A DNA stretch of 19,450 nt from an uncultured Collinsella sp. (GTDB taxonomy: Bacteria > Actinomycetota > Coriobacteriia > Coriobacteriales > Coriobacteriaceae): assembly GCA_958447915.1 (NCBI GenBank), contig CAUDCB010000022.1, positions 1 through 19,450 of the forward strand, written 5' to 3'. Shown piece after piece: positions 15,047-19,450 of this stretch. How positions within the stretch are numbered: position 1 is the stretch's first letter; each line of letters begins with the position of its first letter. The position numbers were made by a program, and so were the translations under genes. Under the pieces are notes generated by a model, which was not told where the DNA came from, did no database searches, and worked only from the letters and a program-made list of their open reading frames with translations.

Positions 15047-16552
15047 CTATTGGGGAAGCTCAATTTCGGCTTCTGACGGGATGCGGAAGTAGGTTTCGGT
15101 CCAGTCGGTGAGCTTGTGCTCGAGCTCGCGGGTGATGGCGCCATCGAGCATGCGCCAGGTCCAGTTGCCGCCCAGGGTGGCGGGAGTGTTGATGCGCGCC
15201 TCGTTGCCCAGGTTGAGCAGGTCTTGCATGGTGTAGATGCAGGTATCGCTCACGCTGGCGGCGATGGTGCGGTTGAGTGCATCGGCCATGGGCTCGCCGG
15301 CCTGCTGGTGGGTGTACAGGGCCGCCTGCTCGCGCTGACGCGGGGTGGCCGTTCCCTCAAACCAACCGCGCGCCGTCTCGTTGTCGTGGGTGCCCACATA
15401 GGCGACGGTGTTGGCAATGTAGTTGTGCGGCAGGTAGTACGAGTTGGTGCCCTCAAAGGCGAACTGCAAGATCTTCATGCCGGGGAAGCCCGAGTTGTCG
15501 CGCATGTCGATGACGCCGGGGGTGAGGAAGCCCAGGTCTTCGGCGATGATGGGTAGCGTGCCGAGCTTTTCCTCGAGCGTCTTGAAGAACTTGAGGCCGG
15601 GGCCCTGTGTCCACGAACCGTAGGACGAATCGGGTGAGGAGAACGGCACCTCCCAATAGGCCTCGAAGCCGCGGAAGTGATCCAGGCGGATGACATCGTA
15701 CATGTCGAGGGCGGCGCGGATGCGGCCCTCCCACCAGGAGAAACCGTTCGACTCCATGGCGTCCCAGTCGTAGATGGGATTTCCCCAGCACTGGCCGGTG
15801 GCCGAGAACTGGTCGGGCGGCGTGCCAGCGACACTCACAGGATTACCGGCGGCGTCGATCTTAAAGAGCTCGGGCGTGGCCCACATCTCGACGGAGTCGC
15901 GCGAGACATAGATGGGCAGGTCGCCAATGATGAGGATGTCGCGCTCGTTGGCATAGGCCTTGAGGCGGCTCCACTGACGATCGAAGAAGTATTGCGTCAT
16001 CTGGTGGTAGAGCATGCGCGCGGGATGGGCGGCGCAGACCTTGGCAGAAGCCTCACCGCGGGTACGAAGCTCTGCGGGCCACTCCCAAAATGCCTTGAGG
16101 CCGCACTCCTCCTTGACGGTCATGAACTCGCAGTAGGGGATGAGCCAGTCTTCGTTGGTTTGGACAAAGTCGTCGAAGTCGGCCGGCTTGTCGGCGGCAA
16201 AGCGCTCGGCGGCACGGTCGAGAATCTGACGACGGCCACCAAAGATGGCACCATAGTCGACATTGCTGGAGTCGGAGCCCAGGTACACGCCGTCGATATC
16301 GCGCTGCTCCAGATACCCTGCCTCGATAAGCTCGGCGAAGTCGATGAAGTTGGGGTTGCCCGCACGGGCCGAGAACGACTGATACGGAGAGTCGCCGTAG
16401 CTCGTTGTCGTAAGGGGGAGAATCTGCCAGTAATGTTGTTTGCACGAGGCAAGAAAATCGACGAAGTCGTAGGCATTCCAGCCAAAGCCGCCGATTCCGT
16501 ATGGTCCGGGCAGAGATGAGACGGGCATGAGGACGCCGCTTGCACGCTCCAT
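15047..16552 (-). CDS. malQ: 4-alpha-glucanotransferase (GH77)
   Basis: 501 residues; GGAG lies 7 nt before the ATG at 16552. It transfers maltodextrin segments between chains, releasing glucose and building chains that phosphorylase can use. GH77 landmarks: the N-terminal GVLMPVSSLPGPYGIG; RLDHFRGF with the nucleophile Asp291; IAEDLG with the acid/base Glu338; and THDN with Asp390. The length of about 500 matches the Clostridium/Thermus-type compact MalQ, without the extra N-terminal domains of E. coli MalQ. It is probably the first gene of a malQ-glgP transcript, with an operator-like palindrome upstream (16644-16662). Confidence 0.96.
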   Translation of the reverse strand: MERASGVLMPVSSLPGPYGIGGFGWNAYDFVDFLASCKQHYWQILPLTTTSYGDSPYQSFSARAGNPNFIDFAELIEAGYLEQRDIDGVYLGSDSSNVDYGAIFGGRRQILDRAAERFAADKPADFDDFVQTNEDWLIPYCEFMTVKEECGLKAFWEWPAELRTRGEASAKVCAAHPARMLYHQMTQYFFDRQWSRLKAYANERDILIIGDLPIYVSRDSVEMWATPELFKIDAAGNPVSVAGTPPDQFSATGQCWGNPIYDWDAMESNGFSWWEGRIRAALDMYDVIRLDHFRGFEAYWEVPFSSPDSSYGSWTQGPGLKFFKTLEEKLGTLPIIAEDLGFLTPGVIDMRDNSGFPGMKILQFAFEGTNSYYLPHNYIANTVAYVGTHDNETARGWFEGTATPRQREQAALYTHQQAGEPMADALNRTIAASVSDTCIYTMQDLLNLGNEARINTPATLGGNWTWRMLDGAITRELEHKLTDWTETYFRIPSEAEIELPQ

Positions 16553-16643
16553 GAATGCGCTCCAACCTTCTTGTTGTGGGGTCGGCCTGCCGATGGGTAT
16601 GCAGTCCGCCTCCGATGTTCTGATTCGATACGCCTATTGTAAA

Positions 16644-16662
16644 ACATGTTGTTTAAACATGT
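16644..16662. promoter_or_regulatory. Operator-like palindrome in the malQ promoter
   Basis: ACATGTT-GTTTA-AACATGT is a 7-bp perfect inverted repeat containing TTGTTTAAACAT (16649-16660), a member of the motif family in front of the PTS fusion and ABC operon. On the minus strand a TACAAT box (16641-16636) lies just downstream, a possible malQ -10. The site would cover the -35 region. Confidence 0.5.
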
Positions 16663-16714
16663 ACAGGCAAGATAAAAAAGTTGGAAGTATTTCGGTGAAT
16701 GGTTACGCGTCATG

Positions 16715-16748
16715 AAAAAGCCCCGGTCTCACATCGTGAGATCGGGGC
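16715..16748 (-). terminator. Terminator of galE
   Basis: On the minus strand GCCCCGATCTCAC (16748-16736) pairs with GTGAGACCGGGGC (16732-16720), one mismatch and a 3-nt loop, followed by TTTTTC. It begins 23 nt after the galE stop codon. Confidence 0.9.
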
Positions 16749-16770
16749 AAGAACGGTATGTAGGTTTTTG

Positions 16771-17832
16771 CTACTCGGCGTCGGCGAAGCCGTTGGGGTT
16801 GTGGCTCTGCCAATTCCAGCTGTCGCGGCACATGTCCGCGATATCGTACTGGGCCTTCCAGCCCATCATGCGCTCGGCCTTGGAGGCATCGCACCAGTTG
16901 GCGGCGATGTCGCCGGCGCGGCGCTCGCGGATCACATAGGGCAGCTCCTTGCCGCAGGCCTTGGAGAAAGCAGCGACGACCTCGAGTACCGAGGTGCCGG
17001 TGCCGGTGCCCAGGTTAAAGATCTCGACGCCGGTCTTGCCGTTCATCCAGTTGAGGGCGGCCACGTGACCAGATGCCAGGTCGCACACGTGGATGTAGTC
17101 GCGCACGCCGGTGCCGTCGGGGGTGGGGTAGTCGTTGCCAAAGACCTGAACAGCCTCGAGCTTACCGACGGCGACCTGGGCGACGTAAGGCACCAGGTTG
17201 TTGGGGATACCCTTGGGGTCCTCGCCAATCAGGCCCGACGGATGGGCGCCGATGGGATTGAAGTAACGGAGCAGCACGACGTCCCACTCGGGGTCGGCGG
17301 TATGGACGTCCATGAGGATCTGCTCAATCATCCACTTGGTCCAACCGTAGGGGTTGGTCGCGGGCTTCTTGGGGTCTTCCTCGGTGACAGGCGGATTGTC
17401 CGGATCGCCGTAGACGGTCGAGGAGCTCGAGAAGATGATGGACTTGCAGCCATGGTTGCGCATGACGTCAATGAGCACCAGGGTGTTCTCGATATTGTTG
17501 TGGTAGTACTCGACGGGCTTGCTTACCGATTCGCCGACGGCCTTAAAGCCGGCGAAGTGGATGACGCGGTCGATCTGGTGAGTATCGAAGATCTTGTTCA
17601 TGACATCGCGGTCGAGTACGTTGGCCTCGTAGAAGGTGAGGTTCTTGGCGGCCTCGTCGCCCACGATGGTCTTGACGCGGTCGATGGCGACGGCGCTGGA
17701 GTTGGAGAGGTCATCGACGACGACGACCTGGTAGCCGCCCTCGAGCAGCTGAACGACGGTGTGGGAACCGATGAAGCCGGCACCGCCGGTAACGAGGACG
17801 CAGGTGTCTTTGGGGTCGAGTGCTTGGGACAT
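16771..17832 (-). CDS. galE: UDP-glucose 4-epimerase
   Basis: 353 residues from the ATG at 17832, chosen because AGGAGA lies 5 nt upstream and the NAD motif follows at once; the longer open frame reaching 18111 crosses the promoter and is not coding. It interconverts UDP-glucose and UDP-galactose (Leloir pathway, cell-surface glycans). The Rossmann motif GGAGFIGS is at 16-23, SSSSTVYG precedes the catalytic Tyr162-xxx-Lys166 (NPYGWTKW), then RYFNPIGAHPSG and RDYIHVCDLA, all typical of GalE of about 340-350 residues. It is monocistronic by appearance, with its own promoter and terminator. Confidence 0.96.
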   Translation of the reverse strand: MSQALDPKDTCVLVTGGAGFIGSHTVVQLLEGGYQVVVVDDLSNSSAVAIDRVKTIVGDEAAKNLTFYEANVLDRDVMNKIFDTHQIDRVIHFAGFKAVGESVSKPVEYYHNNIENTLVLIDVMRNHGCKSIIFSSSSTVYGDPDNPPVTEEDPKKPATNPYGWTKWMIEQILMDVHTADPEWDVVLLRYFNPIGAHPSGLIGEDPKGIPNNLVPYVAQVAVGKLEAVQVFGNDYPTPDGTGVRDYIHVCDLASGHVAALNWMNGKTGVEIFNLGTGTGTSVLEVVAAFSKACGKELPYVIRERRAGDIAANWCDASKAERMMGWKAQYDIADMCRDSWNWQSHNPNGFADAE

Positions 17833-17869
17833 GTAGTCTCCTATCGAATCAGGAACACTTCTTGAGGGC

Positions 17870-17896
17870 AGTATAGCGCAGCTAGGTACGGTGCAA
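17870..17896 (-). promoter_or_regulatory. Probable galE promoter
   Basis: On the minus strand TTGCAC (17896-17891) and TATACT (17875-17870) are 15 nt apart, with the ATG about 38 nt further on. The -10 is good and the spacing is short. Confidence 0.5.
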
Positions 17897-17970
17897 CTGT
17901 TTGACACAATGAGGGGCAGAGCAATGATGTTAACGTACTCATAGGACGGGAATGCATAACGGCTCTTGGT

Positions 17971-18075
17971 ATTTCCAGGCTGTGCGCATGCCGCCGGCCG
18001 TGCGGTTTTCTGCCGTTCGTGGAAATCGTTGGGATGCGTCGGATGTACGGTAATATGTATGTCTTGAGCGACATA
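17971..18075. promoter_or_regulatory. Divergent galE / cell-wall hydrolase control region with two inverted repeats
   Basis: The 269-nt gap 17833-18101 contains ATTTCCA (17971-17977) facing TGGAAAT (18020-18026), enclosing a GC-rich stem CCGC/GCGG followed by TTTT, and TATGTC-ttgagc-GACATA (18058-18075) about 30 nt before the hydrolase start. These look like regulatory structures or binding sites. I see no known riboswitch consensus and no small gene. Confidence 0.35.
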
Positions 18076-18101
18076 TAAACAAAACATGTAACGGAGTACA
18101 T

Positions 18102-19307
18102 ATGTCACCAAACAGCGATTCTATCTTTACTCAGGAGCTCTCGCGCCGCACCGCCCTCAAGGCCCTGTTCGGCGCCGCTTCTGCTGCAGTTCTTTTTGGC
18201 CTGCCTGCCCGCGCCCATGCTGCCGAGGCCAGCCAAGAAACCACCGACAAGCTGAATGCCGCCCAGGCCCAGCTCGACGAGGTTCAGGCCCAGCTTGATA
18301 GCATCGCCAACGAGTACGCGGCGCTCGCTAACAAGAACGCTCAGACGCTCAACGACATCGAGGGCGTTCAGGGTCAGATCGATGACACCCAGGAGCAGAT
18401 CGACACCAAGAAGTCGGAGCTCAAGAAGAAGCGTAACGAGCTTTCCGATCGCGTGGCGGCAAGCTACAAGTCGGGTGGCACCAACATTTTGTCGTTGCTG
18501 CTCGCTTCTGGCTCGTTTGAGGAGCTCGTCGCCAACGCGCATTACGTCGAGAAGATCAACAAAAGTGACCGTGACGCCATCGAGTACATCCAGACCATCC
18601 AGAAAGAACTCGATACACAGAAGTCCGAGCTCGAGTCGCAAAAAGCCGACTTGGAGAAGCTCAAGGACCAGCAGACTGCTCAGATGCAGGACATGCAGGC
18701 CAAGCAGCAGGAGGTCCAGACGGTTCTGAACGGCCTCTCCGACGATGTCAAGGAACTCATGGCCCAGCGTGATTCCGAGATTCTCGCTGCCGCCCAGGCA
18801 GAGGAGGCTGCCAGGAAGGCTGCCGCTGCCGCGGCTGCCGCAAACAAGAACAATTCCTACTCGGGTGGTTCAAGCTCGGGTGGCGGATCGTATGCGCCCG
18901 GAACTCCGCAACAGAATGCCGGCTCGGGCAAGCAGCAGGCCGTCGTCAACGCATGCTACTCCACCCCTTCGCCTGGCCTGAACTGGTGCGCCGCTTGGGT
19001 TACCAACGTATTCCGCAACGCCGGCGTGGGCTACTTTGGCGGCAACGCGTGCGACATGTTTAACGCCTGGTGCTACAGCTCCGATCGTTCGGCGCTGCAG
19101 GTGGGCATGATCGTGGCCGACTCGTCGCACAGTGGTACCGGTACGCCGGGCCTGCTGTACGGACACGTGGGCATCTATGTTGGTGGCGGCATCGTTATGA
19201 GCAACGAGGGCTCCATTACGTCTAAGTCACTTGATGCGTTTATTCGGTTCTACGGTACTGGCTCTGGCGTGCGCTGGGGCTGGCTCGGCGGTATTGCGCT
19301 GTCGTAA
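18102..19307 (+). CDS. Secreted coiled-coil peptidoglycan hydrolase with CHAP-like domain
   Basis: 401 residues; GGAG lies 7 nt before the ATG at 18102. The signal peptide has a twin-arginine pattern SRRTALKAL (residues 14-22), a hydrophobic core and an AHA-A cleavage site near residue 40, so Tat export is suggested. Residues ~42-250 form a long Gln/Glu/Lys/Ala-rich coiled coil with two helical arms, like PcsB/CwlO hydrolases that are held inactive and opened by FtsEX. A Gly/Ser linker (~250-275) leads to a cysteine-peptidase-like domain with Cys296 in NWCAAWV and His355 in YGHVGIYVGGG. CHAP amidase/endopeptidase is more likely than NlpC/P60 because of the WCAAWV motif. It probably cuts peptidoglycan at division. 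The partner FtsEX is not in the window. Confidence 0.85.
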   Translation: MSPNSDSIFTQELSRRTALKALFGAASAAVLFGLPARAHAAEASQETTDKLNAAQAQLDEVQAQLDSIANEYAALANKNAQTLNDIEGVQGQIDDTQEQIDTKKSELKKKRNELSDRVAASYKSGGTNILSLLLASGSFEELVANAHYVEKINKSDRDAIEYIQTIQKELDTQKSELESQKADLEKLKDQQTAQMQDMQAKQQEVQTVLNGLSDDVKELMAQRDSEILAAAQAEEAARKAAAAAAAANKNNSYSGGSSSGGGSYAPGTPQQNAGSGKQQAVVNACYSTPSPGLNWCAAWVTNVFRNAGVGYFGGNACDMFNAWCYSSDRSALQVGMIVADSSHSGTGTPGLLYGHVGIYVGGGIVMSNEGSITSKSLDAFIRFYGTGSGVRWGWLGGIALS

Positions 19308-19372
19308 CGCCGACTGGGCCGCGTGCCCGCCCGCAATATATTTGATTGCCTGCTCGGGCAGTCCTGCGCAAG

Positions 19373-19402
19373 AAGAAGGCCACATTAAGTGGCCTTCTTT
19401 GC
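19373..19402 (+). terminator. Terminator of the coiled-coil hydrolase gene
   Basis: AAGAAGGCCAC (19373-19383) pairs perfectly over 11 bp with GTGGCCTTCTT (19389-19399), loop ATTAA, followed by a short T-run. The A-rich left side would allow function on both strands. Confidence 0.7.
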
Positions 19403-19417
19403 GTGCGGAACTCGCGA
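19388..19417 (+). repeat. Dispersed 30-bp repeat, copy B
   Basis: Identical over 30 bases to 1669-1698. Its first 12 bases are the right half of the terminator hairpin, which copy A lacks. Confidence 0.7.
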
Positions 19418-19450
19418 TCAATCAAATATATTGCGGGCGGGCACGCGGCC

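Larger units (their letters stand above)
19317..19450. repeat. 134-nt fold-back element with perfect 32-bp arms, reaching the window edge
   Basis: Bases 19317-19348 are the exact reverse complement of 19419-19450. Between the arms lie a terminator-like hairpin (19373-19399) and flanks of 24 and 19 nt that are weakly similar in inverted orientation. The arms may continue past the window. Copy B of the 30-bp dispersed repeat (19388-19417) is inside. A mobile miniature element, a terminator-borne repeat or a fold-back assembly artefact are all possible. Confidence 0.8.

Noticed and set aside
12537..15092. 851-codon open frame on the plus strand opposite glgP
   Set aside because: It is an antisense shadow of a high-GC gene with strong third-position bias; the product is Val/Gly/Leu/Asp-rich without motifs, while the minus strand encodes a complete phosphorylase.
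17933..18101. Possible c-di-AMP (ydaO-type) riboswitch before the cell-wall hydrolase
   Set aside because: Such switches precede hydrolase genes in some actinobacteria, but I could not find the conserved core sequence; only simple inverted repeats are present.
17833..18111. N-terminal extension of galE
   Set aside because: The extension crosses the TATACT promoter and has no homology-like content; the ATG at 17832 has a good ribosome site and is followed at once by the NAD-binding motif.
1..19450. CRISPR array or insertion sequence
   Set aside because: No regularly spaced repeats, cas genes, transposase or integrase motifs were found in the window.

Overview
The window looks like chromosomal DNA of a high-GC anaerobic actinobacterium, most likely Coriobacteriia and close to Collinsella. 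This rests on base composition, the style of the intergenic repeats, and the combination of a UgpC/MsmK-type ATPase, MalQ, GlgP and GalE. No rRNA or other decisive marker is present, so the taxonomy is an inference.

Layout. (1) Positions 2-1501, plus strand: the 3' part of a gene with a long charged low-complexity N-terminal region and a JetD/DUF2220-type Toprim domain. (2) Positions 1502-2103: a repeat-rich non-coding stretch with a large fold-back, a fragment of a dispersed repeat, a tRNA-like relic and a functional-looking tRNA-Gln(TTG) on the minus strand. (3) Positions 2104-6742, minus strand: a protein with two peptidoglycan-binding domains, a long-chain polyprenyl diphosphate synthase, and an 816-residue fusion of an alpha-glucoside PTS EIICB transporter to a Cof-type HAD phosphatase. 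(4) Positions 6966-7685: a divergent GntR/TreR-like regulator. (5) Positions 7992-12357, plus strand: a CUT1 sugar ABC transporter operon (Tat-type lipoprotein binding protein, two permeases, ATPase). (6) Positions 12651-16552, minus strand: malQ then glgP, convergent with the ABC operon. (7) galE on the minus strand and, divergent from it, a Tat-exported coiled-coil cell-wall hydrolase with a CHAP-like domain. The right edge is a 134-nt fold-back with perfect 32-bp arms.

How the genes fit together. The core is an alpha-glucan/maltose module: an ABC importer, a PTS importer carrying its own phosphatase, MalQ to transfer glucans and GlgP to release glucose-1-phosphate. GalE links to UDP-sugars. 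A palindromic motif close to TTGTTTAAACAA occurs upstream of the PTS fusion, the GntR gene, the ABC operon and malQ, which suggests one regulon probably controlled by the GntR protein. The most unusual item is the PTS-HAD fusion. It could take up maltose as maltose-6'-phosphate and dephosphorylate it in the same polypeptide, so that free maltose reaches MalQ and GlgP. This would be a fused analogue of the separate PTS plus maltose-6'-phosphate phosphatase route known in enterococci.
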